Shown here piece by piece: positions 36,118 through 45,232 of a stretch of DNA of 52,844 bases (position 1 is the first letter of the stretch; each line of letters begins with the position of its first letter). Origin of the DNA: Spirochaetales bacterium (GTDB lineage: Bacteria > Spirochaetota > Spirochaetia > Sphaerochaetales > Sphaerochaetaceae). The stretch covers positions 1 through 52,844 of the forward strand of contig JALEVV010000061.1 in assembly GCA_022788185.1 (NCBI GenBank), in the 5' to 3' direction. Made by a program: the position numbers and the translations under genes. Under the pieces are notes generated by a model. That model searched no databases. It saw only the letters and a program-made list of their open reading frames with translations, and was not told the origin of the DNA.

Positions 36118-36962
36118 TTTTTCTTCTCCTTCTTTTCCTTCCTGTCTTCAGCGCTCTTCAGCTCGTCAAACTTCATCGTGGGTATGAAGCGGCGGGCGAA
36201 ACGTCCCTGCCCCCGGCTCTTCACGTAGAAATAACCGATAAATGAGAATACCACCGCACCGATGAAGTTTACGAAGAGATCCTTCATGGTGTCGATGATG
36301 CCGATATCCAGATAGCCTCCAAGGCCAAGGGAAGTACCGTCTGAAAGAATGACATCGGTAATGCCCGTAATGTGCACCACCCTGTTTGACTTCGTGGGAT
36401 CGAGCATGGTGGTATGAATCGCATTGATCACAGTGTCCTTCTGCATGTCGGAACCCGTAAAGAAATCCATGCCGAACTCGAAGAACTCCCAGAGCACTCC
36501 GACGGTCATCGAGAAACAGAAGGCGACGAAGGCAAGGAAGAACGGCGAGAGGTCGAACTTTATGTTTTCATTCCTGTTGAATATGTCACAGAGGGAGAAA
36601 CCCACGGCGGCTGCCAGGAAGCCGGTGGTTGTATGAAGCATCGTATCCCAGAAGGGAACATTGATGTAATAAGCCTTCAGCTCCCCGAGAATCTCGGCGG
36701 CATAGATGAACACGATGACTATGATCTCAAGTGTGTCGGGTATGTCTATATGCCAGTTATGCTCGATGAAAGACGGAATCGTCATCAGAAAGAGTGCCAG
36801 GGCACAGAAGAACACGCTTTCCCAATCCCGGTTGAAGACCTGTGCGACCAGAGTGAGGATTACGGACAGCCTCAGCAGCAGATAAACCGCAAACAGACCT
36901 TTATGTTCCCGGATCTGTTCTTTCAGCGATATTGTGTGAATTTTCTCTCTTCTTTTTCTCAT
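36114..36962 (-). CDS. Membrane protein (DUF2238/YjdF-like)
   Basis: A 282-residue protein with about six hydrophobic helices and the recognisable 'FWDTMLHTTTGFLAAAVGF' and 'VLWEFFEFGMDFF' segments of DUF2238/YjdF proteins, ending in a lysine/glutamate-rich tail. Function unknown. It lies 53 nt downstream of an ArsR-type repressor gene on the same strand, so it may be metal- or metalloid-regulated together with the oxidoreductase. Confidence 0.7.
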   Translation of the reverse strand: MRKRREKIHTISLKEQIREHKGLFAVYLLLRLSVILTLVAQVFNRDWESVFFCALALFLMTIPSFIEHNWHIDIPDTLEIIVIVFIYAAEILGELKAYYINVPFWDTMLHTTTGFLAAAVGFSLCDIFNRNENIKFDLSPFFLAFVAFCFSMTVGVLWEFFEFGMDFFTGSDMQKDTVINAIHTTMLDPTKSNRVVHITGITDVILSDGTSLGLGGYLDIGIIDTMKDLFVNFIGAVVFSFIGYFYVKSRGQGRFARRFIPTMKFDELKSAEDRKEKKEKKK

Positions 36963-37015
36963 TGAAAAAAGTATAATCCCTTTCTGTTAAAAAGACACTA
37001 AAAAGAGAGTTTTTA

Positions 37016-37291
37016 TCAGTAAAGTATTGCAGTAAGTATTTCCAGGGCATTCTTCCTGCCTTCATCACTCAGTGCATAATGACTCCACTTTCCGATTTCG
37101 GTTCTGGTCACTATACCTGCATCCTGCAGTATCTTCATGTGGTATGAGAGCGTCGACTGAGGCATATTCAGCTTCTCAGTGAGCACGCACACGCACTTTT
37201 CCCCTTCCCTCAGAATCTCAATTACCTTCAGTCTTGTCGGATCGGCAAACGCTTTCATTATCCCTGATCTGTATTTGTAATCATCCACCAT
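37016..37291 (-). CDS. ArsR-family repressor
   Basis: A 91-residue winged-helix protein ('MKAFADPTRLKVIEILREGE', recognition helix 'MPQSTLSYHMKILQDAGIV'). It carries the Cys-x-Cys pair 'EKCVCVL' in the position of the ELCVCDL metalloid-binding motif of ArsR, so As(III)/Sb(III) or another thiophilic metal is a plausible inducer. First gene of a probable operon with the membrane protein and oxidoreductase. Confidence 0.88.
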   Translation of the reverse strand: MVDDYKYRSGIMKAFADPTRLKVIEILREGEKCVCVLTEKLNMPQSTLSYHMKILQDAGIVTRTEIGKWSHYALSDEGRKNALEILTAILY

Positions 37292-37434
37292 GGGTATATT
37301 TTACCACGGATACCGGAACTTTTCATACTGTGTGTTTTTTTCGATTTGTTTTCTGTTGATTGTGTGGATTTGAAATCCTGAAGATTGTGATATGGCAGAT
37401 ACAATTGCATATTATTCTGCAAAGGATAAATGCT

Positions 37435-39237
37435 ATGACCAGAAAACTTATTCCGGCACTCATGATCATACTCATGGTGCTCTCTTCCTGTAACTCAACA
37501 CAGAGTGAGGAGCCTGACACATCGGCTCTTACCACTCCGGTGACAGCCGCGGACATGGTTGTCTCTCCGGACAGGGTATCCGCACCCACAATTAAGGCAG
37601 AAGGCGGAAAACCAATGATGGCTGACAACTCAGCCGTCACCTTCTCTTCCTCAGTGGACGAGACACCCTATCTTGAAAGTGTCTCATCTCCTGACAATCC
37701 GTACACGCTCTACGATGATGCCGATATCCCTTCATCATACTCCTTCACCGATAAGACGGTGACTGGAACGGACGGAATAGTGAAGATAATCAATGATGAC
37801 GGAGTCTCATACAACTACATCATCACTGATGAGAACCTGACATCAGTAACAGTCTCAAGTGATGTCCCTTATATGGTGACACTCTCTGACGTGACTATAA
37901 ACTCAGCTGACACTCCAGCCCTTATTCTTAAGGGAGACGGAAAGTGTTTTCTGAATCTCAGAGGCATATCAAAGCTTTCAGACACGGCCGATAACGCAAA
38001 GAAGGGTGTCATTACCGCAGAGTCCGACCTCATCATCACGGGTGACGGCTCACTTTCAGTTACCGCCTCAAAGAAGCATGGCCTTAAGATCGACGGAGTC
38101 CTGAGAATCCTTTCAGGAAGCATAACGGTAACGACCACCAAAACCTCCGACGGCAATGCCATCTCCGTCGACACCCACTACATTCAGGACGGGGGCAATG
38201 TCACGATATATGCTACCAACGATACCTATGGTTCTGAAAACAAGGGCATCAAGGTTAACGGAACAGAGGAGCGGGAAAGCGGAAAGCTCGTCATCAACGG
38301 AGGCCGTCTCACGATAGAGAGCGTGGACAAAGGCATCACTGCAGGCTGGAAGCTTGCTGAAGATGCTGAGACAGAGACAACCGATGATGACCCCGATCCT
38401 TCCCTTTACATCAACAACGGTGTCGTAACCATCACGACAACAGGTACGATCTACGAGGTAAGCGAGGATGAGTCCCTCTCTCCGGAGGGAATCGAAGCCA
38501 AGAATGACCTTGTCATCAACGGAGGTCTCATCCAGGTTTCAGCAACGGACGATGCCCTCAATGCCGGTGCGCTTATCGAGATCAGCGGGGGCATGGTCTT
38601 CTGCCAGAGCCGGAATGCCGATGCAGCCGACTCCAACGGAGAGATCAGGATCAGCGGAGGCACGTTAATCGCCCTTGGTTCAGACGCTCCCGAAACCGGA
38701 ATTGACTGTGACTTAAGCTCCAACTTCACCTACACAGGCGGAACAGTCATCGCCGTGTCCGGTGGAAGCAACAACTCTCCCGAGTCATCGGAGACCACAG
38801 GCTGCGTGATACTCGAGAACATCACAGGCTCTTCCTTCGCACTGAAGGATGGAGATGGCAATATCATCATCGCATATGCGGTCCCGGAAGGACACTCCAG
38901 TGCCAGTGCCGTACTCATCGCATCTGATAAGATAACAAAGGGAAACACCTACACCTTCATGACAGATGCAGACATCCGGGGAAGGAAAACCTTCAACGGT
39001 CTTATCGACGCATCTTCGGTCTCAGGTACGTCTAAGACCATCGAAGTCACTTCAAACATAACCGGCACATCCCAGGACATGATGGGAAGAGGCGGCATGA
39101 TGGCCCATCCCGAAGGCTTTGAAATGAAAGGCGGACACGAAGGTTTCAGAATGGTACCTCCCGAAGGCTTCGATCCATCAGCAATGACGCCCCCTGAAGG
39201 TTTTGCCCCAGGCAGGATGCCACCGGAGAACAGATAA
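37435..39237 (+). CDS. Lipoprotein with Cthe_2159-type carbohydrate-binding beta-helix
   Basis: The ATG at 37435 (AAAGGAT site) starts a lipoprotein signal with VLSSC; a longer frame from 37360 is unlikely. The 600-residue product matches the Cthe_2159 domain family: repeated beta-strand units such as 'DLIITGDGSLSVTASKKHGL', 'NDLVINGGLIQVSATDDALN' and 'NGEIRISGGTLIALGSDAPE'. Characterised members bind acidic polysaccharides such as pectin and may be lyases. The last 50 residues hold four 'PEGF/HEGF' units in a Met/Gly/Pro-rich, low-complexity tail. Surface-anchored; probably a polysaccharide binder. A terminator follows. Confidence 0.82.
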   Translation: MTRKLIPALMIILMVLSSCNSTQSEEPDTSALTTPVTAADMVVSPDRVSAPTIKAEGGKPMMADNSAVTFSSSVDETPYLESVSSPDNPYTLYDDADIPSSYSFTDKTVTGTDGIVKIINDDGVSYNYIITDENLTSVTVSSDVPYMVTLSDVTINSADTPALILKGDGKCFLNLRGISKLSDTADNAKKGVITAESDLIITGDGSLSVTASKKHGLKIDGVLRILSGSITVTTTKTSDGNAISVDTHYIQDGGNVTIYATNDTYGSENKGIKVNGTEERESGKLVINGGRLTIESVDKGITAGWKLAEDAETETTDDDPDPSLYINNGVVTITTTGTIYEVSEDESLSPEGIEAKNDLVINGGLIQVSATDDALNAGALIEISGGMVFCQSRNADAADSNGEIRISGGTLIALGSDAPETGIDCDLSSNFTYTGGTVIAVSGGSNNSPESSETTGCVILENITGSSFALKDGDGNIIIAYAVPEGHSSASAVLIASDKITKGNTYTFMTDADIRGRKTFNGLIDASSVSGTSKTIEVTSNITGTSQDMMGRGGMMAHPEGFEMKGGHEGFRMVPPEGFDPSAMTPPEGFAPGRMPPENR

Positions 39238-39248
39238 ACAGCACATAC

Positions 39249-39286
39249 AGGCGACCCCGGACCGGGTCGCCTTATTCTTTTCTTTT
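39249..39286 (+). terminator. Terminator of the carbohydrate-binding lipoprotein gene
   Basis: AGGCGACCC (39249-39257) pairs with GGGTCGCCT (39264-39272), then TATTCTTTTCTTTT. Confidence 0.88.
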
Positions 39287-39436
39287 GCCAATTAAGCAAA
39301 AGCTCTGCTATCAGTAATATGAAAAGGAATTTGCCCCGACTCAGAAGTAAATCCATTGAAAATCAAACTTCAGCCTTTCCCCTTCCTCAACACATCCAAA
39401 TCGCTTACTATTCTAGAAACGGAGGATTATTCAGTT

Positions 39437-40759
39437 ATGAACGAAGAACTCATTCAGGGTTACAGAGACTTCCTTGATAACGGCAAGACCGAGAGGGAGT
39501 GCATTTCAGAGACGGTGAAAGCCGCTGTGGATAAGGGCTATAAGGAGCTCTGCACCGTCACTGAACTGAAGCCCGGTGATAAGGTATATCATGTTAACAG
39601 GGATAAGTCGATCGCACTCTTCCACATCGGATCGGAAGACATCGAGAAGGGAATGAACATTCTTGGTGCGCACATCGACTCTCCCAGACTCGATCTTAAG
39701 ATGAAGCCGCTTTATGAAAAGGACGGCATCGTATATCTCAACACCCACTACTACGGCGGCATCAAGAAGTACCAGTGGGTTGCACACCCGCTTGCCCTTC
39801 ACGGCGTGGTTTTCAGAAAGGACGGCACATGCGCCCTCGTGAATGTCGGTGAAGATGAGGATGACACAGCACTTTGCATCTCCGACATCCTGCCCCACAT
39901 CGCACAGGACCAGATGAAGAAGACCGCTTCCGAGTTCTTCCCCGGTGAGGATCTCGATCTCGTCGTGGGACTCACACCGAGAGGAAGCGAGGAAAAGGAT
40001 GCGGGAAAGAATGCAATCATGGAACTCATTAAGGAGCGCTATGACATTGAGGAATCGGATTTCCTCTCCGCAGAGCTGGAGGTCGTTCCCGCAGGAAAGA
40101 CAAGAATGCTCGGCTTCGACCGCTCCATGATCCTCGGATACGGCCAGGATGACAGGGTATGCTCCTACACATCCCTTCAGGCACTGCTTGAAGCAGAGGG
40201 AGTACCTGAGAGAACCGCATGCTGTCTTCTTGTCGACAAGGAAGAAATCGGTTCAACGGGAGCAACGGGAATGGACAGCGCACTGCTTCCCAACATCCTT
40301 TCCGAAGTGCTTGCACTTCTCGGAAAGACCAGTGACCTCTCCCTCAGGAGGACACTCAGGAACTCCTATATGCTTTCAAGCGACGTTAACTCCGCTTACG
40401 ATCCCCTTCACACCGAGCTTTACGATAAGCAGAATTCATCAGTGCTTGACGGAGGAGTAGTATTCAACAAGTACACGGGCTCACGCGGAAAGTCAGGTGC
40501 AAGTGATGCAAACCCCGAGTTCATCGCAAAGCTCAGGAAGGTCATGGATGACAACGGAGTCACATTCCAGATGGCAGAGATGGCCAGAGTCGATGTGGGT
40601 GGCGGCGGTACGATCGCGAAGTTCGCCGCTTACTACGGCATGGAAGTGATCGACTGCGGTGTCGCGGTGCTTTCTATGCACGCTCCCTGGGAGATTACAA
40701 GCGCCTTCGATGTTGAAAGCGCATATAACTGCTACAGGGCATTCCTGACTCTGAAATAA
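39437..40759 (+). CDS. M18-family aminopeptidase
   Basis: A zinc aminopeptidase of about 440 residues that releases N-terminal residues from cytosolic peptides. Metal and catalytic motifs visible: 'GAHIDSPRLDLK', 'VDKEEIGSTGATG', 'LSSDVNSAYDP' and 'SMHAPWEITS'. The ATG at 39437 is preferred (GGAGG 11 nt upstream); an alternative in-frame TTG at 39356 adds 27 residues with no family support. Confidence 0.9.
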   Translation: MNEELIQGYRDFLDNGKTERECISETVKAAVDKGYKELCTVTELKPGDKVYHVNRDKSIALFHIGSEDIEKGMNILGAHIDSPRLDLKMKPLYEKDGIVYLNTHYYGGIKKYQWVAHPLALHGVVFRKDGTCALVNVGEDEDDTALCISDILPHIAQDQMKKTASEFFPGEDLDLVVGLTPRGSEEKDAGKNAIMELIKERYDIEESDFLSAELEVVPAGKTRMLGFDRSMILGYGQDDRVCSYTSLQALLEAEGVPERTACCLLVDKEEIGSTGATGMDSALLPNILSEVLALLGKTSDLSLRRTLRNSYMLSSDVNSAYDPLHTELYDKQNSSVLDGGVVFNKYTGSRGKSGASDANPEFIAKLRKVMDDNGVTFQMAEMARVDVGGGGTIAKFAAYYGMEVIDCGVAVLSMHAPWEITSAFDVESAYNCYRAFLTLK

Positions 40760-40771
40760 GGTATAATGAAG

Positions 40772-40797
40772 GGGCCATGTCTGATTTGACGTGGCCC
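40772..40797. terminator. Hairpin between convergent aminopeptidase and TRAP permease genes
   Basis: GGGCCATGT (40772-40780) pairs with ACGTGGCCC (40789-40797), one G-U pair; tails are only moderately T-rich on both strands. Confidence 0.65.
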
Positions 40798-40813
40798 TTG
40801 CTGTTTCAGCTTA

Positions 40814-42730
40814 TCAGTTAACAGTCTTCTTTATGTTTGAAATCAACACGATGCAGGCAACTACAATTCCAAGAACAACTCCTGCAATGTCTGTCCAAAC
40901 CTGTCCCTGAATGAACATAAGTACGGCGGAAGCAAACATCAGGATTCTGAATACAGGATTGATCTTTCCCTTCAGCCAGCCTGTGACAGCCACACTAAGG
41001 AGGAACACTGCAAACAGTGCAAGCACTGACACATACAGCGTTGCTCCGATAGAGGTGTCAACGATCAGGAGTGCGGGATTATACACATAGACAAACGGGA
41101 TGATGAATCCTGAGAGTCCAAGCAGAAAAGCCCTGATTCCGGTCTTTCCCGGGTTTCCTCCAGCGATTCCGGCACCTGCGTAAGCCGCCAAAGCGACAGG
41201 CGGAGTAATGAACGATACTATAGCGAAATAGAAAACGAACATGTTTGCAGCCAGCTCTGAAAAACCTGCATTGACAAGGGGTGTTACTCCGATTGTAGCT
41301 GCGATGATGTATGCCGCGGTTGAAGGGAGTCCCATACCCATGACGATACATGCAAGCATTATCAGAACAAGCATCAGGAAAGTGTTTCCGCCAGAAAGTC
41401 TGAAGACGATACTCGTGAATTTTACTCCGATACCAGTCATTGACACGATTCCGATGACAATTCCGGCACAGGCACATGCAATCGCGACACTGACAGTCGT
41501 CTTCATGCTCTTCACACATGTCTGATAAAGCTCCTTAATGGGTAACCTCTTTTCTAATACAAGACATTTTACGGTACCGACTATCAGAAGCGAGATTATC
41601 GCATAAACCGCTGAATAGTTTGCAGAGAATCCGAATGCCAGCAGGCATACAAGCAGTACTCCGATCGGCACTATATAATACCAGCCGGTCTTCAGTACTT
41701 CCTTAACTCGGGGTAACTTCTCAGGATCCTCACCTTTAAGTCCAAGCTTGTCAGCCTCAAGGTAAACGGAGATTCCGAGAGCCAGATAGTAAAGCAGGCC
41801 GGGGATAATTGCCGCAATTACAATGCTGGAATAAGGAATTCCGGTCAGATCCGCCATGATGAATGCGGCAGCGCCCATTACGGGAGGAAGTATCTGTCCT
41901 CCTGTGGATGCGACTGCCTCGACTGCACCAGCATATTCAGACTTATATCCGACCTTCTTCATGAGGGGAATGGTGAAAGTACCTGTCGTTACGACGTTGG
42001 CCACGGCAGATCCGTTGATCGAGCCCATTAGTGCGGATGACACCACAGATGCTTCCGCAGGACCTCCCTTCATCTTACCTGTTGCTGCATATGCGATATC
42101 GATGAAGAACTGTCCTGCTCCGAATGCATCAAGCATCTCGCCGAGAATGATGTAAAGACACACAAAGGTTACGCTTGCGCCTATGCATGTTCCGAAAATA
42201 CCCTCAGTTGTCCAGGCAAGATATTCGGTTATCGCAGTTATCGAATATCCTTTATGCTTAATCATGGCTGGCATTGCCTTACCAAAGAGTGCATACAGTA
42301 TGAAAATGGCAGAAAGAACTGTGAGGGCTGCCCCTACCTTTCTTCTGGCTAATTCCATAATAATCAGGATAAGGAACACACCCATGATAATTTCAGGCAG
42401 GGTTGCACCTGTCATTGCTCTATTCACCATTATGGGGGATGACATATTGATGACATAATATGTGCCGACAGCCAGCACTATGGCCGTCAGAAGAAGAGTA
42501 ACGACAGATCCGATATTTTTCTTTTTGTCTATCTGATTCTTCAGCTCATACAGGAAGAAAACGAGAATGAAAAGAAAAGTATGAAATACACGTTGCTGGG
42601 CAACACTTATTGATGACTTGTATGCAAAGAAAAAGTGCGCCATTGCACCGATAACCGACACAATACCGATGAACACGTTTATCATTTTCTGGGTTTTGCG
42701 TACTTCATCGTTTCTGGTAATTTGATCCAT
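40814..42730 (-). CDS. TRAP transporter fused permease (DctQM, TAXI type)
   Basis: A 638-residue inner-membrane protein joining the small and large TRAP permease subunits: about four helices at the N terminus, then the DctM part with 'GSINGSAVANVVTTGTFTIP' and 'GQILPPVMGAAAF' and 'GMGLPSTAAYIIAAT'. Such fusions go with TAXI-type binding proteins. It drives uptake with an ion gradient. It is the last gene of the LysR-controlled cluster; a GGGAGGT site lies 12 nt upstream of the ATG. The substrate is unknown. Confidence 0.93.
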   Translation of the reverse strand: MDQITRNDEVRKTQKMINVFIGIVSVIGAMAHFFFAYKSSISVAQQRVFHTFLFILVFFLYELKNQIDKKKNIGSVVTLLLTAIVLAVGTYYVINMSSPIMVNRAMTGATLPEIIMGVFLILIIMELARRKVGAALTVLSAIFILYALFGKAMPAMIKHKGYSITAITEYLAWTTEGIFGTCIGASVTFVCLYIILGEMLDAFGAGQFFIDIAYAATGKMKGGPAEASVVSSALMGSINGSAVANVVTTGTFTIPLMKKVGYKSEYAGAVEAVASTGGQILPPVMGAAAFIMADLTGIPYSSIVIAAIIPGLLYYLALGISVYLEADKLGLKGEDPEKLPRVKEVLKTGWYYIVPIGVLLVCLLAFGFSANYSAVYAIISLLIVGTVKCLVLEKRLPIKELYQTCVKSMKTTVSVAIACACAGIVIGIVSMTGIGVKFTSIVFRLSGGNTFLMLVLIMLACIVMGMGLPSTAAYIIAATIGVTPLVNAGFSELAANMFVFYFAIVSFITPPVALAAYAGAGIAGGNPGKTGIRAFLLGLSGFIIPFVYVYNPALLIVDTSIGATLYVSVLALFAVFLLSVAVTGWLKGKINPVFRILMFASAVLMFIQGQVWTDIAGVVLGIVVACIVLISNIKKTVN

Positions 42731-42760
42731 GATTCAGCAATACCTCCCAATATGAATTTA

Positions 42761-42784
42761 CCGGAGGACATGACAGTCCTCCGG
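42761..42784 (-). repeat. Intercistronic hairpin between TAXI binding protein and TRAP permease
   Basis: Nine perfectly paired bases, CCGGAGGAC (42761-42769) with GTCCTCCGG (42776-42784), without a U-tract on the coding strand. Probably mRNA stabilisation or pausing after the binding-protein gene. Confidence 0.7.
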
Positions 42785-42795
42785 CTTTGTTAAGG

Positions 42796-43779
42796 TTACC
42801 TGAGGTTTGCAGGTACTGTCATTCCTATCTCATCAAAATATCTGATGGCTCCTTTGTGGAGAGGAATATCAATTTCTTCGAGAGCAGTCTCAAGCACGAC
42901 ATCCCTTTCAACTGCCTTTGCGGATGAAGACCATTCACTTCTGTTTTCCCAGATGGTCTTTGTGACAAGATATGCCTCATCCTCAGTAAATGCGTCCTCG
43001 GTAGTAATCATGATGATTCTTGCCTTTGGGATCGTAACATCGTAGTTAATACCTTCATATGTACCTGCAGGAAGAGTGTACTTTGTGTATGCAGGAATCT
43101 TCTCATAGAATGCATCATTCTCAACAGGGATCATTTTTGCATTCGCACTTGTAACAAGTTCCTTGAGGGAAGCAGAGTTGATTGGGTTAGTTGCAATCAT
43201 GGCATCGATCTTACCATCCTTGAGTGCGGAAACACCATCAGACTCGGACATATACTGTGCGGAGATATCATTCAGGGAAATACCATAGCTTTCAAGAAGA
43301 ATCTGAGCCATCATCTGTCCACCTGAACCTGCAGAGCCGAGGGAAACGACCTTACCTTTCAGATCCTCGATGGAATTAATACCTTTTCCTTCAAGTGTAA
43401 ATACCTGAAGATAGTTGTAAATTGTGGAGAAAAGAGCTCTGAGTTCAGGAACTGCATTCCCTTCATAACCACCGATTCCCCTGTAAGCAAGGGATGCAAC
43501 TTCGGTCTGGCTTATTGCCATTTTGTAGGAACCGTCCCTGAGACCCTTGATGTTTGCTATTGATGCAGCGGTTGCCTCTCCTGTCACATACCAGTTAGGG
43601 ATATGATCGGAAAGAGTCTGGGCCATTGCAATACCCATCGGGTAAAGTGCACCTGCAGTCCCTGCTGTTCCAATAGTGAAATACACGTCCTCATTCTTTG
43701 CTGCGGTTTCCGATGAACCATTTGCAAAGACGGAGAACATACACAGTGCGATTAAGATGATTGTTAATCCTTTTTTCAT
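42796..43779 (-). CDS. TAXI-family TRAP transporter solute-binding protein
   Basis: A 327-residue periplasmic protein with signal peptide ending in 'VFANGSSE'. The TAXI pattern 'TIGTAGTAGALYPMGIAMAQ' stands at the start of the mature part and 'GKVVSLGSAGSGGQMMA' lies near residue 140. AAGGAG precedes the ATG. It is encoded 21 nt after the EPSPS-like gene and ahead of the fused permease. The ligand is unknown; TAXI proteins bind small carboxylates or amino acids. Confidence 0.93.
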   Translation of the reverse strand: MKKGLTIILIALCMFSVFANGSSETAAKNEDVYFTIGTAGTAGALYPMGIAMAQTLSDHIPNWYVTGEATAASIANIKGLRDGSYKMAISQTEVASLAYRGIGGYEGNAVPELRALFSTIYNYLQVFTLEGKGINSIEDLKGKVVSLGSAGSGGQMMAQILLESYGISLNDISAQYMSESDGVSALKDGKIDAMIATNPINSASLKELVTSANAKMIPVENDAFYEKIPAYTKYTLPAGTYEGINYDVTIPKARIIMITTEDAFTEDEAYLVTKTIWENRSEWSSSAKAVERDVVLETALEEIDIPLHKGAIRYFDEIGMTVPANLR

Positions 43780-43800
43780 ATCATTTTTCTCCTTTTAGAT

Positions 43801-45099
43801 TTATTTAACGATATCCAGTTTTTCAATATTTGCGCCGAGAGCCTTCATGTGGTCAAAGAACTCAGGATAGGAAACTCCGACATATTCAGCATTGTCGATG
43901 ATTGAAGGACCTTCCGCGATCAGGGCTGCAATGGTTGCTGCCATAACAATCCTGTGGTCATGATGGCCATCAATGAATGTTCCATGGAGCTTTGAGGGAT
44001 AGATTACGAGTCTGTTATCCTCCTCTTCAAAATGGCCACCCATCTTAGTAAGCTCCGTCACTATGGTGTGAGTTCTGTCAGTTTCCTTAAGCCTTGATGC
44101 AGCAATATTATTAAGGACTGTTTTGCCTTCCTTTGCAGCGAGCCCGAGCACGGCATAAATGGGAACAGCATCGGGAGTACCGATACAGTCGATCTCCTGC
44201 CCGACAAGATGGTCACTGCCCTTCACGACAATTCCATCATCGATGATGTCAACAGTGCATCCTGCATTGCGCAAGACCTCAATGTTCTGTCTTTCACCGG
44301 CATATGTGTTGGGATCAAGATTGTGGAAGGTTGCAGTTGAGCCTGTGATCGCGGTTGCCACGGTGGGATAACCGGATGAACCCCAGTCACCGGGAATTAC
44401 GAAGTCAGTCGGATTAACCTTCTGTCTTCCCCTGATTACATACTTCTTATAATCATGGTTTTCGATTTCAATACCGACTTCCTTCAGCATGCCGATAGAC
44501 ATGTCGATATAGGGCTTTTCATACGGAGCACCCTCAATTGTGATCTCTGAATCATTTTCTGCAAGTGCACAGCACAGGAACATTCCGACGTTGAACCATT
44601 GAGAGTTGTGTCCGGGCATTGTACAGCTGCCTCCTTTCAGACCTCCCTCAACATACAGCGGCGCCAGTCCGTTATTCCTCGTGGACAGGATGTGGGCTCC
44701 CATTTTGTTAAGTCCGTCAATTTCAGGGCCTGCAGGGCGGTAACAGATCTGATAGTCACCCGAGATTACGTTAGCTCCCGGGAAGAACGCTGCAAGTGCT
44801 ATCATAGCATAAAGTCCTGTGCCTGAATTTCCGACATCAAGTACATTTTTCGGCTGTTCAAGCTTTCCGCCCTTTCCGTAGACAATCCATCTGTTGTCAT
44901 CAGAGAGATCAAATTCGATTCCGAACTGCCTAAGGCAGTCTATTATCGAATAGGTATCAATATTGTGAAGCGGGTTCGTAACTGTTGTAATTCCATCTCC
45001 CATGGCACCGAAGATAAGAGCCCTGGCAGTACCGGACTTGTTTCCCGGTATCATGATCGAACCTTTCAGCTCAGGCGTGTTGTTTACTAAAAACTTCAT
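43801..45099 (-). CDS. EPSP synthase-like enolpyruvyltransferase, divergent
   Basis: A 432-residue member of the 3-phosphoshikimate 1-carboxyvinyltransferase family. Many active-site residues are kept: 'GNKSGTARAL' (Lys, Ser, Arg), 'YRPAG' Arg, 'NSQWF' Gln, 'TPDAVP' Asp, 'RLKETDR' Glu/Arg and 'HHDHRI'. Two conserved positions differ from E. coli AroA by manual alignment: the LGNAGTAMR arginine is Tyr ('VGNSGTGLYAM') and the C-terminal catalytic-site Lys (in TAKTFPDYF) is Val ('VGVSYPEFF'). A GGAGG site precedes the start. Being first in a LysR-controlled operon with a TAXI-TRAP transporter, and apart from other shikimate genes, it may act on a different substrate than the housekeeping enzyme. 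Confidence 0.8.
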   Translation of the reverse strand: MKFLVNNTPELKGSIMIPGNKSGTARALIFGAMGDGITTVTNPLHNIDTYSIIDCLRQFGIEFDLSDDNRWIVYGKGGKLEQPKNVLDVGNSGTGLYAMIALAAFFPGANVISGDYQICYRPAGPEIDGLNKMGAHILSTRNNGLAPLYVEGGLKGGSCTMPGHNSQWFNVGMFLCCALAENDSEITIEGAPYEKPYIDMSIGMLKEVGIEIENHDYKKYVIRGRQKVNPTDFVIPGDWGSSGYPTVATAITGSTATFHNLDPNTYAGERQNIEVLRNAGCTVDIIDDGIVVKGSDHLVGQEIDCIGTPDAVPIYAVLGLAAKEGKTVLNNIAASRLKETDRTHTIVTELTKMGGHFEEEDNRLVIYPSKLHGTFIDGHHDHRIVMAATIAALIAEGPSIIDNAEYVGVSYPEFFDHMKALGANIEKLDIVK

Positions 45100-45156
45100 G
45101 TGATAATCCTCCGGATTTGTGTTTAGTTGTTGGTTTTTGATTCAATTATCCGAGTG

Positions 45157-45176
45157 TATTTCCAACTTGTGAAATA
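45157..45176. promoter_or_regulatory. Candidate LysR-type operator in the divergent promoter
   Basis: TATTTC-N8-GAAATA, an inverted repeat with the T-N11-A core, lies between the divergent LysR and EPSPS-like genes. It overlaps the -35 region for the minus-strand promoter, and a TATAAT (45188-45193) for the LysR gene lies just beside it. Confidence 0.55.
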
Positions 45177-45232
45177 ATTATTTTTGATATAATTTATAAT
45201 AAAATCCAATAAATCCTGATTGGAGCATACAT

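Noticed and set aside
25950-37365. A 13-base match (TGTTGATTGTGTG) near 25951 and near 37351 as a shared regulatory site
   Set aside because: One short match in a 53-kb window, with no symmetry and different distances to genes, is within chance.
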